DNA of 15,870 bases from Bdellovibrio sp. ZAP7 (GTDB lineage Bacteria; Bacteroidota; Bacteroidia; Flavobacteriales; Flavobacteriaceae), in contig CALPKO020000004.1 of assembly GCA_943324165.2 (NCBI GenBank), positions 1 through 15,870 of the forward strand, given 5' to 3'. This document shows positions 1-7,368 of this stretch, in pieces. The notes below the pieces were generated by a model, which made no database searches, had not been told where the DNA came from, and saw nothing but the letters and a program-made list of their open reading frames with translations. Numbering within the stretch: the first letter of the stretch is position 1; each line of letters starts with the position of its first letter. A program made the translations under genes and the position numbers.

Positions 1-986
1 CTTTCGATAGTGTCTTTTCCTTTTACTAAATTGAGTTTGTATTCGGGAATATTAACTATTACGTATTGATCACCAAGATTTTTTTGGTACCATTTCCATC
101 GCTCTAAATTGGCAATAATTTGCTGCTTACGTTGGTTTTTAGAATAATTTAGAGCGTTAATTGTACCTTGACCGATAATTCCATCGGCGATAATTCCATG
201 TCTTTTCTGAAAAGTCCTAATTCCTTCAAAAGTAATTTTGTCGTAAATTGGTTTTAAACTGTCAATATTTGCTAAATCTTTCCAATAAATTAATTTTCTT
301 TTTATTGAAATCAAGCTTTTGTTGGTATCATTTAGAACGATTTTTTGTTTAAACTCAATCCTTTTTATGGTATCATTTGGAAATTTATCAATCAAAATCA
401 AGGCTTTCTTCAACCTTTTGTAAACAATATGATTAGGTTTTGATTTTTCTAGATTGATTGTCAAAGAATCCGTTTCTAAACTACTTTTCAAGAGTTTATT
501 TACGTCTATTTTGTTTTCAGTCAAAGCCCAATCGGTGTATAGATTCTTAGGATTGAGTTTTCCTGTGGTTAAATGATTGATGTATTTTTGAAAACTTCTT
601 GTCAAAAGCAAATCATAAGCAATCAATTCATGTTTAGTAAGTTTAGAAATGTTTTTTTCATATTTTGCTAGTTTATCAACATTGTAATCTTTTGGATTCA
701 AACCTTCAACTCTTGCTAATTCCAATTCATTAATAAGTATTTTTCTTTTTTTTGTCGATTGCCAAACAGTTTCAAAATGATAGGATTTGTAAAAGGTAAG
801 AAGCGATTTGTTGTTAAATTGTGTCACTTTTGAAGAATCAAATTTAATAATTTTCCCTTCGGTTGCGGAGCGTGGTTGCTCGACAATTTCTTTTGACTTT
901 GCTGGAAAAATGGTTTTGTTTTTAGGATTTCCTTTTTTGCAACTAATTATAAGAACAAATATTAAAAACATTAAAATACGCTTCAT
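1..986 (-). CDS. L,D-transpeptidase lipoprotein, YcbB/LdtD type (partial, C-terminus outside window)
   Basis: Read directly from the minus strand: an ATG at 986-984 opens a frame of 328 codons with no stop to the window edge. Residues 1-16 are a lipoprotein signal with lipobox LIISC (Cys16). The mature N-terminus continues KKGNPK, without the acidic residues of the surface-export signal, so a periplasmic-side anchor is more likely. Residues about 56-150 resemble the scaffold domain of YcbB-like enzymes (FETVWQ, GLNPKDY, TGKLNP). Residues about 246-280 form a peptidoglycan-binding repeat (FEGIRTFQKRHG, ADGIIGQGTINALN). The catalytic YkuD domain starts near residue 305 (YVIVNIPEYKLNLV); its active-site Cys lies beyond the window. 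Family members form 3-3 cross-links in peptidoglycan. A -7 box at 1020-1013 gives the gene its own promoter downstream of the GNAT gene. Family assignment is firm; cross-linking activity is inferred. Confidence 0.9.
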   Translation of the reverse strand, partial: MKRILMFLIFVLIISCKKGNPKNKTIFPAKSKEIVEQPRSATEGKIIKFDSSKVTQFNNKSLLTFYKSYHFETVWQSTKKRKILINELELARVEGLNPKDYNVDKLAKYEKNISKLTKHELIAYDLLLTRSFQKYINHLTTGKLNPKNLYTDWALTENKIDVNKLLKSSLETDSLTINLEKSKPNHIVYKRLKKALILIDKFPNDTIKRIEFKQKIVLNDTNKSLISIKRKLIYWKDLANIDSLKPIYDKITFEGIRTFQKRHGIIADGIIGQGTINALNYSKNQRKQQIIANLERWKWYQKNLGDQYVIVNIPEYKLNLVKGKDTIE

Positions 987-1012
987 GATTGGGGATTTTT
1001 AGCTTTAGACTT

Positions 1013-1020
1013 CAAAGGTA
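1013..1020 (-). promoter_or_regulatory. Promoter -7 box for the L,D-transpeptidase gene
   Basis: TACCTTTG on the minus strand matches the Bacteroidota sigma-ABfr -7 consensus TAnnTTTG. The predicted transcript start, about five bases further, leaves a leader of about 22 bases. No clear TTG -33 element lies at the usual distance. Confidence 0.5.
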
Positions 1021-1042
1021 TGATTAAAAAGTTCCGATAAAG

Positions 1043-1483
1043 TTATAAAATTATTTGTATGTTTTTAAACATTACATAATGTGTTCCTATTTCTGCAATT
1101 TCAAATGGATTTCCAATGATTTGATAACCTAGTTTTTCATAAAATCCAACAGCAATAATTCTGGCATTCAACCAGATTAAATTTCCTTTTTGTTTTTGAA
1201 TATAATGTTCTGCAAAGTGAATTAATTTTGCGCCAATTCCTTTTTTTTGATGAATAGTTAAGACTGCCATGCCGCGAATTTGAAATTGATTTTCCTTAAA
1301 AAAAGAATTGTCCTTTTTGAAAACACTAATGATTCCGATTAAATTATCCCTTTCAAAAAAACCAAAATGTTTAGTTGACTTTAAATCGTCATTTTCAAAA
1401 TGACAAGTTTCTAATGGTTGACCTGGTCTCAAAACGGGATGTCTTACTGAAAATGCTTCTGTACTGGTAATTTCTCTTATCAT
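1043..1483 (-). CDS. GNAT-family N-acetyltransferase
   Basis: The product is 146 residues, the usual size of a single-domain GNAT enzyme, which transfers an acetyl group from acetyl-CoA to an amine. Strand beta4 is at about residues 66-75 (FQIRGMAVL). It is followed by the acetyl-CoA pyrophosphate loop HQKKGIG at 78-84 (the Q/R-x-x-G-x-G/A motif) and the helix AKLIHFAEHYI. The C-terminal signature AVGFYEKLGY is at 111-120, with FEIAEIGTHYVMFK after it. The N-terminus (RHPVLRPGQPLETC) looks like a small-molecule GNAT rather than a RimI-type protein acetylase, but the substrate cannot be read from the sequence. It sits 56 bases upstream of the L,D-transpeptidase gene on the same strand, which has its own promoter, so functional linkage is not implied. 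The start follows an AT-rich leader without a Shine-Dalgarno sequence. Confidence 0.88.
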   Translation of the reverse strand: MIREITSTEAFSVRHPVLRPGQPLETCHFENDDLKSTKHFGFFERDNLIGIISVFKKDNSFFKENQFQIRGMAVLTIHQKKGIGAKLIHFAEHYIQKQKGNLIWLNARIIAVGFYEKLGYQIIGNPFEIAEIGTHYVMFKNIQIIL

Positions 1484-1583
1484 ATTTATTGTAAATTATA
1501 AATAAAATGAAAATGTAACTTTTTAATATTAAAATAATTAAACTACTCGCAAATAAAATATTTAAAAAAAATTAAAAATAAAC

Positions 1584-1615
1584 TTGCATAAAAAACAACT
1601 TATTGCTTATATTTG
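1584..1615 (+). promoter_or_regulatory. Promoter of the tRNA-Gly gene
   Basis: A TTG (-33 element, 1584-1586), a 21-base spacer and TATATTTG (-7 element, 1608-1615) match the Bacteroidota housekeeping promoter. The predicted transcript start near 1620 lies about eight bases before the mature tRNA 5' end. This is the most complete promoter in the window. Confidence 0.75.
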
Positions 1616-1627
1616 CTCCTCAGTAAT

Positions 1628-1700
<73 letters not shown>

Positions 1701-1709
1701 CTTTTATTT

Positions 1710-1745
1710 ACCTCATTTGCTTTTAGTAAATGAGGTTTTTTATTT
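1710..1745 (+). terminator. Intrinsic terminator of the tRNA-Gly gene
   Basis: CCTCATTT (1711-1718) pairs with AAATGAGG (1728-1735), extended by an outer A-T pair and an inner G-T pair. A T-rich tract (TTTTTTATTT) follows at 1736-1745. It lies ten bases after the tRNA. On the minus strand no T tract follows the hairpin, so it is unlikely to stop anything coming from the other side. Confidence 0.85.
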
Positions 1746-1749
1746 GATG

Positions 1750-2517
1750 CTAAATGCCAAAAATCGCTTTTGAATTTGCTGTTGTAATGTTGGCAATTTC
1801 TTCTACAGACATCTCGTAAATAGAAGCTAATTTTTCTGCAACATTACTGATATAACTACTTTCATTCCTTTTTCCACGGTAAGGATTTGGTGCTAAATAA
1901 GGTGAATCGGTTTCTAAAACTATATTTTCCAGGTCAATTTGATTCAAAAATTGATCAATCTTTCCGTTTTTGAAAGTTACAACGCCACCAATTCCGAGTT
2001 TCATATTTAAATAAATAGCTTGTTTGGCTTGTTCGTAATTTCCTGTAAAGCAATGAAAAATACCGAATAAATCCTCACTTTTTTCGCTTTCTAATACTTC
2101 AAAAACTTCGTCAAAAGCATCGCGACAATGAATATTGATGGGCAATTTGTATTTTTTTGCTAATTGAATTTGGTATTTAAATGCAATTTTCTGAATATCC
2201 AAAGTGGTTTTGTCCCAATACAAATCGATTCCGATTTCGCCAATGGCATAAAATCTGTGTTTTGCCAATTCATTTTCAACATGTTGCAGTTCTTCTAAAT
2301 AGTTTTCTTTGACATAACAAGGATGCAAACCTATCATTAAGAAAACATTTTCTGGATATTGATTTTCAATTTCATACATTTTATTTGTGAAAGTCGAATC
2401 TATCGAAGGTACGAAAATGCGATTAACACCGGCGTCGAATGCGCGCTGCATCATTTCTGGTCTGTCGTTTTGAAATTCTTCGCTATAAATATGTGAATGC
2501 GTATCGGTAATGATCAT
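1750..2517 (-). CDS. tatD: TatD-family metal-dependent hydrolase / DNase
   Basis: The product is 255 residues, the normal TatD length. Metal-binding residues of the amidohydrolase fold are all present: DTHSH (D5, H7, H9), GEIGID (E94), INIH (H130), FHCFTG (H155) and ETDSPYLAP (D204). Family members are Mg-dependent 3'-5' exonucleases linked to DNA repair or RNA quality control, acting in the cytoplasm. The start at 2517 (MIITDTHSH) is chosen over an upstream in-frame ATG at 2553. The family begins just before the D-T-H-S-H strand, and a -7 box at 2549-2542 places the transcript start downstream of 2553. The gene is divergent from the protease gene at 2597 and its 3' end faces the tRNA terminator. 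Whether it acts on DNA, RNA or D-aminoacyl-tRNA cannot be told from sequence. Confidence 0.94.
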   Translation of the reverse strand: MIITDTHSHIYSEEFQNDRPEMMQRAFDAGVNRIFVPSIDSTFTNKMYEIENQYPENVFLMIGLHPCYVKENYLEELQHVENELAKHRFYAIGEIGIDLYWDKTTLDIQKIAFKYQIQLAKKYKLPINIHCRDAFDEVFEVLESEKSEDLFGIFHCFTGNYEQAKQAIYLNMKLGIGGVVTFKNGKIDQFLNQIDLENIVLETDSPYLAPNPYRGKRNESSYISNVAEKLASIYEMSVEEIANITTANSKAIFGI

Positions 2518-2541
2518 TTTCTGATTTAATATTCGTGCCTG

Positions 2542-2549
2542 CAAAGGTA
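2542..2549 (-). promoter_or_regulatory. Promoter -7 box for tatD
   Basis: TACCTTTG on the minus strand fits TAnnTTTG. The predicted start near 2537 gives a leader of about 20 bases to the ATG at 2517. No TTG stands at the -33 position, where the sequence instead overlaps the -7 box of the divergent gene. Confidence 0.5.
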
Positions 2550-2566
2550 ACAAGATTATTGTAATG

Positions 2567-2574
2567 TATATTTG
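2567..2574 (+). promoter_or_regulatory. Promoter -7 box for the retropepsin-like gene
   Basis: TATATTTG on the plus strand is identical to the -7 box of the tRNA-Gly promoter. The predicted start near 2579 lies downstream of the in-frame ATG at 2564 and about 18 bases before the ATG at 2597, so it decides the start codon. No good TTG is seen at -33. Confidence 0.5.
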
Positions 2575-2596
2575 TATAAAAAAAAAGACTTTTTTA

Positions 2597-3034
2597 ATGA
2601 AAAATCTACCTGAAATTCTAAAGAAAGAAAACTATAAAAAAATAAAATTTAAACTCACCAAAACGCAGCACTGGTTGATAAAAGCAAAAATTAATGGGGT
2701 TGTGGGCAATTTTATTCTCGACACCGGCGCATCGAACAGTTGTGTGGGTTTCGAAAGCATTGATTATTTTATTTTGTATGCGAAAAAATCAAAAACTAAA
2801 GCAAGTGGGGCAGGAGCAACAGGAATGTTTACGCAAATTTCGCATAAAAACAATTTGCAATTGGGCACTTGGAAAGGAATAGATTTCAATATTGTTATTT
2901 TCGATTTATCGCACGTAAATGAGGCGTTAACAAGTCACAAAGTAAAACCTGTTCGAGGAATTGTTGGTGCTGATGTTTTGATGAAAGGGAAGGCAATTAT
3001 AGATTATTATAACTGCTGTTTGTATTTGCAATAG
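2597..3034 (+). CDS. Small retropepsin-like aspartic protease (clan AA)
   Basis: The product is 145 residues. NFILDTGASNSCV holds the catalytic D-T-G-A motif of retropepsin-like aspartic proteases (D42-T43-G44-A45). The C-terminal GIVGADVL (121-128) matches the second conserved hydrophobic-Gly strand of the fold. The glycine-rich GAGATGM (71-77) could be the flap. Only one catalytic Asp motif is present, so an active enzyme would have to dimerise as retroviral proteases do. No signal peptide or membrane segment is visible, which suggests a cytoplasmic protein. The start at 2597 is preferred over 2564 because the latter precedes the predicted transcript start. The gene shares a short divergent promoter region with tatD and converges with comEC. 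Its substrate is unknown, and bacterial members of this family are largely uncharacterised. Confidence 0.82.
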   Translation: MKNLPEILKKENYKKIKFKLTKTQHWLIKAKINGVVGNFILDTGASNSCVGFESIDYFILYAKKSKTKASGAGATGMFTQISHKNNLQLGTWKGIDFNIVIFDLSHVNEALTSHKVKPVRGIVGADVLMKGKAIIDYYNCCLYLQ

Positions 3035-3053
3035 AGAAATCTTTGCTAAATTT

Positions 3054-3079
3054 TAAAAAATGTTCAAGGTTTTGAACGT
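3054..3079 (-). terminator. Intrinsic terminator after comEC
   Basis: On the minus strand, ACGTTCAA and TTGAACAT (one G-T pair) enclose the loop AACC and run straight into a tract of six T at 3060-3055. It begins eight bases after the comEC stop codon. On the plus strand no T tract follows, so it does not serve the protease gene. Confidence 0.65.
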
Positions 3080-3087
3080 ACAATTTA

Positions 3088-5130
3088 TCAATTTCTCTCA
3101 ATCTTATAAAATCCCTTTTCGGCAGTCGCGTGAAAAGGGATATTCATTTTCGCACAACTTGTCTTCCAACGTTGCACATACGATTTGAAATTCGAACCAT
3201 TCGCAATAATTACTTTTGGATGGTAAAAAGTCAAAAGGCGGTCTAGATTTATTTTTGGAGATTGCGTTATTACCACAATATTTGGATTGATTTTTTTAGG
3301 ATAGATGCCCGAACTGTCTACAATCAAAATGGTAGTCTTATCAAAAAATAAAAGATTTCCTAGCTTTTCTTTCTTGGTAATTGCACTGAAATTAGCAATC
3401 AAATACGATTTTAAAGTTCCGTTTTTATCTGCATTTTTCAAAATACTGTCATTGGCAAAGAGCGTCACTTTTTCACCAGTTCTTTCGGTGATGAAGGTGT
3501 TCTTTTTAGAATGAAAAACAATCCATTCTTGTTGGTTTTGATTGGTATAATGCGTTGTAAAATAACTTATCTGAAACAAGAAAATGGCAATCAATGCAAA
3601 GATTAATTTTGTAAAATTGGGTTTTTTAAACCAGACTACCACCGCAATAATTATCAAATAAAGCGCAAATAACATCCAAATGTTCAACGGGATATCTTGG
3701 ATTATAAACTGTTCTACGGATGCAATTTTACCGATTGTCCAATTCATTGTAAAAACCAAATGTTCTAAAGTTTTCGATAATACTATCCAAACAGGACTGA
3801 AAATAGCAATAATCATAACCAAAACACCAACGGCCATAATCAAACCAACCGCAGGAAGGATAACCAAATTAGTAAGGAAAAACAAACCAGGAAACTGATG
3901 AAAATAATAAATGCTTAATGGGAAAGCACCAATTTGAGCAGCAAATGACACGGTTAAAATATCCCAAAATCCTTTTGTAAACCAATTTTTAGGTTGCCAA
4001 AGTTGTTTAAATAAAGGTTGTAACCAGACAATAAAAAACAGGGAAACATAACTCAATTGAAAACCAACATCAAACAAAAACGAAGGTGAAACAATCAAAA
4101 TTAATAATAATGAGACCAACAAAGTATGAAAAATATTGGTTTCTCTCTTCAAACAAATTCCGCCGGCAACAAACGAAAACATGGTTACAGACCGAACCAC
4201 AGAGGGAGAAAGTCCTGCAATGATTGCAAAGCCCCAAAGTGAAAAAAAGATAATGAAAAAGCGCGCCAAATTTGCCATTTTGTTTTTAGGCAATCTCAGC
4301 AGGAGAAAATTAATAAACAGCAACAAATAGCCAACGTGTAAACCAGATACAGACAAAATATGAACCGCCCCAGCAAATTGATAATCATGCAAAATTTCCG
4401 GAGAAATGTCTTGTTGTTGTCCTAAAATTAAAGCAACAACTACATTTAATTCTTGGGAATTAAAATTGCTTTTCTGCAGGTTTTCTATTATTCTCTTCCG
4501 CAATTTTGCCGAATAATACCAAATACTTTTGTCTAATGCGGTATTAATTTTCAGATCTGAAACACCAACATACATTTGCGCTAAAATTGATTTTGTCGTC
4601 AAATATTTGCCGTAGTCAAACTGATTAGGATTGTTTGGTTTCTTATGTTGATAAATTTCTCCCTCAATCAACAAAGTGTTTCCAATTTCGAGGTCAGTTT
4701 TTAAACCTTCTTTTTCAATGTTCAAAAGCAATTTTCCTGAACTTTTTTCATTGTCAAATCGATTCACAACCGCAATATACCGGTTGTTGAAGTTCGAACT
4801 TTTTAGTTTTTCTCGTAAAGTGACTTCTAAAAGGTAGTTTTTATTTTCGGTAGTACAAAAGTGAATATAATTGTCTTTTTGAAAATAATCATTGTGAACA
4901 ACTTGTGTCGTCGCTCCAATAACAAAAGACAGAAAAAAAGTAAAAATACCAAAGTATGCTTTTTGAATAAAGTTTTTATTGGCAAAAAAATAAAAAATCA
5001 AGAATAAGACTACCGAAATTGAAAGTAAACAAAACGTCGTTTGGGGAGTAATTTTTGCATAAGTGGCAAATAAAATTCCTAAAACAAAGTAAATGGTTAT
5101 TCGAGCTAATGGAAATCGGAACACTTTCAT
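3088..5130 (-). CDS. comEC: ComEC/Rec2-family DNA uptake channel
   Basis: The 680-residue membrane protein carries the ComEC hallmarks. Three hydrophobic segments lie in residues 1-75. A soluble OB-fold-like (DUF4131) region spans about 95-195 and includes NPNQFDYGKYL (168-177). The competence core spans about 225-500, with HILSVSGLHVG (257-267), LSPSVVRS (307-314), FDVGFQLSYVSL (353-364) and many membrane helices. ComEC carries single-stranded DNA across the inner membrane during natural transformation. The last 175 or so residues contain no His-x-His-x-Asp-His metal motif, so the metallo-beta-lactamase-like nuclease domain of Bacillus ComEC is absent or degenerate. The gene starts 39 bases after the NlpC/P60 gene on the same strand, and no terminator is visible in that gap, so co-transcription is likely. 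A terminator follows the stop. Competence of this strain is not shown. Confidence 0.93.
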   Translation of the reverse strand: MKVFRFPLARITIYFVLGILFATYAKITPQTTFCLLSISVVLFLIFYFFANKNFIQKAYFGIFTFFLSFVIGATTQVVHNDYFQKDNYIHFCTTENKNYLLEVTLREKLKSSNFNNRYIAVVNRFDNEKSSGKLLLNIEKEGLKTDLEIGNTLLIEGEIYQHKKPNNPNQFDYGKYLTTKSILAQMYVGVSDLKINTALDKSIWYYSAKLRKRIIENLQKSNFNSQELNVVVALILGQQQDISPEILHDYQFAGAVHILSVSGLHVGYLLLFINFLLLRLPKNKMANLARFFIIFFSLWGFAIIAGLSPSVVRSVTMFSFVAGGICLKRETNIFHTLLVSLLLILIVSPSFLFDVGFQLSYVSLFFIVWLQPLFKQLWQPKNWFTKGFWDILTVSFAAQIGAFPLSIYYFHQFPGLFFLTNLVILPAVGLIMAVGVLVMIIAIFSPVWIVLSKTLEHLVFTMNWTIGKIASVEQFIIQDIPLNIWMLFALYLIIIAVVVWFKKPNFTKLIFALIAIFLFQISYFTTHYTNQNQQEWIVFHSKKNTFITERTGEKVTLFANDSILKNADKNGTLKSYLIANFSAITKKEKLGNLLFFDKTTILIVDSSGIYPKKINPNIVVITQSPKINLDRLLTFYHPKVIIANGSNFKSYVQRWKTSCAKMNIPFHATAEKGFYKIERN

Positions 5131-5169
5131 ACAACTAAAGTACTCAATTTCAGCAATAAATTAAAATTT

Positions 5170-5892
5170 CTATAAAACTTTATTGGCCTGAACGAAAGTT
5201 TTTTTGTAGTAAGGTTCTTTCGTTGATGAAACAACAACTCCCTTAGAAGTGGAAGAATGTACAAATTTTATTTCATCGTTCAAAACATCTATTACCATTC
5301 CAACATGGTTGATAACGCCTCTTCCATTGGTTTTAAAGAAAATTAAATCACCTTTTTGAATGTCTTTTTCTGCTCTTTTTTCGCCAATAGCTGCCATTTC
5401 ATGTGAGCTTCTTGGGAGTTTTAAATCAAAAATATTAAAAACTGCGGTAACCATGCCAGAACAATCCATACCAGAAATATTGCTTCCTCCGCCGTGGTAT
5501 TTTACGCCCACAAAAGCCATGGCGTTATTGATCAATTGAACTGCTAAATAATCTTCAGATGGAGCAGGTAACAAATCGCTATCATCCACATTGTCAACTA
5601 AATATTTTCTTGATTTTGAAGTATTTTTTACTGGTTTTACCTCTTTTTTGATTTCTGTAACAGTCAATTTTGTAGGTTTTTCTATAACTGTTTCTGTTTT
5701 TTTCTTTTCTGAAGCAACAATAACTTTTCTTGGTTGTTCAACGGTTGTTTCGGGGGTTTTCTTTTCTTCTGGTTTTTTATAAATTCCTTTTTGTATCGCT
5801 ATTTTTTTTGAGGTAACGATTTGAGCATGTCCAAAAGAAGACATTATTAAAAAGAAAATTGTTATAATAGGTATGATTTTTTTGTAGGACAT
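5170..5892 (-). CDS. Secreted NlpC/P60 (C40) cell-wall peptidase
   Basis: The product has 240 residues. Residues 1-23 form a signal peptide (hydrophobic IIPIITIFFLIMSSF, likely cut after GHA). Residues 38-95 are a Lys/Glu/Pro/Thr-rich linker with two similar units of about 19 residues (from TTVEQPRKVIVA at 49 and TVIEKPTKLTVT at 68). The NlpC/P60 domain spans about 115-240 with the catalytic Cys in GMDCSGMV (C144), His in INHVGMV (H196) and a third polar residue at H212 in FVHSS. Such enzymes cut gamma-D-glutamyl-diaminopimelate bonds in peptidoglycan stem peptides in the periplasm. No LysM or SH3 domain is seen; the linker may act as a spacer. It precedes comEC by 39 bases. A 228-base gap separates it from lpxB, so it probably has its own promoter, but I found no exact TAnnTTTG there. 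Confidence 0.92.
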   Translation of the reverse strand: MSYKKIIPIITIFFLIMSSFGHAQIVTSKKIAIQKGIYKKPEEKKTPETTVEQPRKVIVASEKKKTETVIEKPTKLTVTEIKKEVKPVKNTSKSRKYLVDNVDDSDLLPAPSEDYLAVQLINNAMAFVGVKYHGGGSNISGMDCSGMVTAVFNIFDLKLPRSSHEMAAIGEKRAEKDIQKGDLIFFKTNGRGVINHVGMVIDVLNDEIKFVHSSTSKGVVVSSTKEPYYKKTFVQANKVL

Positions 5893-6046
5893 ATTTTATT
5901 TTTTATTTTTTGGCGAAAAAAGCTTTTAGATTTATAAATAAAATTGAAATGATTTTAAACAAACCAATAATCAGAATCTATAACGTTTAAAAAAAAATAT
6001 TTGTTATAAATTAAGATTGCGAATGTAGTCAAAATTGCAAGAAAAT

Positions 6047-6071
6047 AAAAAACTTTAACATTTGAATGTTA
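6047..6071 (-). terminator. Probable terminator after lpxB
   Basis: On the minus strand TAACAT and ATGTTA close a TCAA loop (6071-6056), followed after AAG by six T (6052-6047). The stem is short and AT-rich, and it lies about 50 bases past the lpxB stop, so this is a moderate call. Confidence 0.4.
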
Positions 6072-6120
6072 TAATTTTAAAACTTGAAAACGTAATATTT
6101 TTAATTTATAATAGAGTTAT

Positions 6121-7239
6121 TTATTTATTTTCCATGCTTTTAACAATCAAGGTAGCTGTTTTTTCGCTGGCGCCAATGCCACCAAGGTGTTGTTCTAAAA
6201 GGGTGTAATTATCAACTAGATTTTTGCGATAAATGGGATCTAGAATTTTTTCTAGTTCCATTTTTAGGGTTTTAGAATTGCAGTTTTCTTGGATTAATTC
6301 GGTCACCACTTCTTTGTCCATGATTAAATTAACAAGAGAAATGTACTTTAAAGTTATGATTCGTTTTGCAATTTGATAGGAGGCCCAACTTCCTTTATAG
6401 CAAACCACTTCCGGTACTTTGAAGAGAGCGGTTTCTAAAGTGGCGGTGCCAGAAGTGACCAAAGCCGCGGTGGCAATTTGTAATATATCGTAGGTTTTGT
6501 TGGCAACAAAATGCACATTTTTGTTTTTTAGAAATTGCTCATAAAAAGCATAATCTTGACTTGGCGCACCAGCAATTACAAATTGATAAGCAGGAAAATC
6601 AGCTACAACGCTCAACATAACTTCAAGCATTTTAGCAATTTCTTGTTTTCTACTTCCTGGAAGAATGGCAATAATTGGTTTTTCGTTTAAATTATTTTCT
6701 TGCTTAAAAGCATTTTCATTAATTAGAATTCTGTCGTGAATTGCATCTATCAATGGATGACCAACAAAGTGCACCGGAAAATGATGTTTCTTTTCGTAAA
6801 AATCTTTTTCAAAAGGTAAAATAACATACAATTCATCGAAATCTCTTTTAATATCTTTGATTCTATTTTCTTTCCAAGCCCAAATTTGTGGTGAAATATA
6901 ATAATGGGTTTGGATGCCTTTTTGCTTTGCCCATTTTGCAATGCGCATATTAAAACCAGGATAATCAATAAAAATGATGGCGTCTGGTTGAAAATGCTCG
7001 ATGTCATTTTTACAGAAAGCAATGTTTTTAAAGATGGTTTTCAAGTTTAGAATGACTTCTAAAAAACCCATAAATGCCAATTCACGGTAATGTTTTACTA
7101 AAGTACCGCCGGTTTTTTGCATCAAATCACCACCCCAAAATCTTATTTCAGCAGCAGTATCTTTTTTATACAGGGCTTTCATCAGATTTGATCCATGTAA
7201 ATCGCCCGAAGCCTCGCCAGCTATTATGTAGTATTTCAT
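6121..7239 (-). CDS. lpxB: Lipid-A-disaccharide synthase
   Basis: LpxB joins UDP-2,3-diacylglucosamine to lipid X (2,3-diacylglucosamine 1-phosphate) to give the tetra-acyl disaccharide of lipid A. It acts at the cytoplasmic face of the inner membrane. The 372-residue product has the normal length and carries GEASGDLHG (8-16), the FIDYPGFNMRIAK segment (90-102), YYISPQIWAWKENRI (113-127), ILPGSRKQEI (192-201) and TSGTATLETALF (262-273), all typical of the GT19 fold. The start at the MKYYIIAGEASG N-terminus is canonical. The gene is divergent from rlmN and has a candidate -7 box at 7314-7307. A candidate terminator and a 228-base gap separate it from the NlpC/P60 gene. Confidence 0.97.
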   Translation of the reverse strand: MKYYIIAGEASGDLHGSNLMKALYKKDTAAEIRFWGGDLMQKTGGTLVKHYRELAFMGFLEVILNLKTIFKNIAFCKNDIEHFQPDAIIFIDYPGFNMRIAKWAKQKGIQTHYYISPQIWAWKENRIKDIKRDFDELYVILPFEKDFYEKKHHFPVHFVGHPLIDAIHDRILINENAFKQENNLNEKPIIAILPGSRKQEIAKMLEVMLSVVADFPAYQFVIAGAPSQDYAFYEQFLKNKNVHFVANKTYDILQIATAALVTSGTATLETALFKVPEVVCYKGSWASYQIAKRIITLKYISLVNLIMDKEVVTELIQENCNSKTLKMELEKILDPIYRKNLVDNYTLLEQHLGGIGASEKTATLIVKSMENK

Positions 7240-7306
7240 TTTTAATTAATTAAAAGAATAGAAAACAATTTATATCGATTGAGATTTTACCTTCCAAAAT
7301 TGTTAA

Positions 7307-7314
7307 CAAAAATA
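7307..7314 (-). promoter_or_regulatory. Candidate promoter -7 box for lpxB
   Basis: TATTTTTG on the minus strand fits TAnnTTTG and would give a leader of about 63 bases. At the -33 position there is TTA rather than TTG. T-rich matches arise easily in AT-rich DNA, so confidence is limited. Confidence 0.35.
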
Positions 7315-7356
7315 AGCAAACTATCTCGAAAGTAACCTATTTATGAAATTTCTGCT

Positions 7357-7364
7357 TAATTTTG
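7357..7364 (+). promoter_or_regulatory. Promoter -7 box directly at the rlmN start
   Basis: TAATTTTG fits TAnnTTTG and ends four bases before the rlmN ATG. If used, transcription would begin at or next to the A of the start codon. No TTG is seen at -33. Confidence 0.4.
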
Positions 7365-7368
7365 TACA

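Noticed and set aside
808..1002. 64-codon frame on the plus strand
   Set aside because: It lies opposite the N-terminus of the L,D-transpeptidase, whose lipoprotein signal and domains are far better supported.
3060..3079. Hairpin as a terminator of the plus-strand protease gene
   Set aside because: No T tract follows on the plus strand; the T tract is on the minus side, so it was assigned to comEC.
5893..6120. TACATTCG near 6020-6030 (minus) as the promoter of the NlpC/P60 gene
   Set aside because: It misses the consensus at one of the conserved T positions and lies about 130 bases from the start with no TTG at the right distance.
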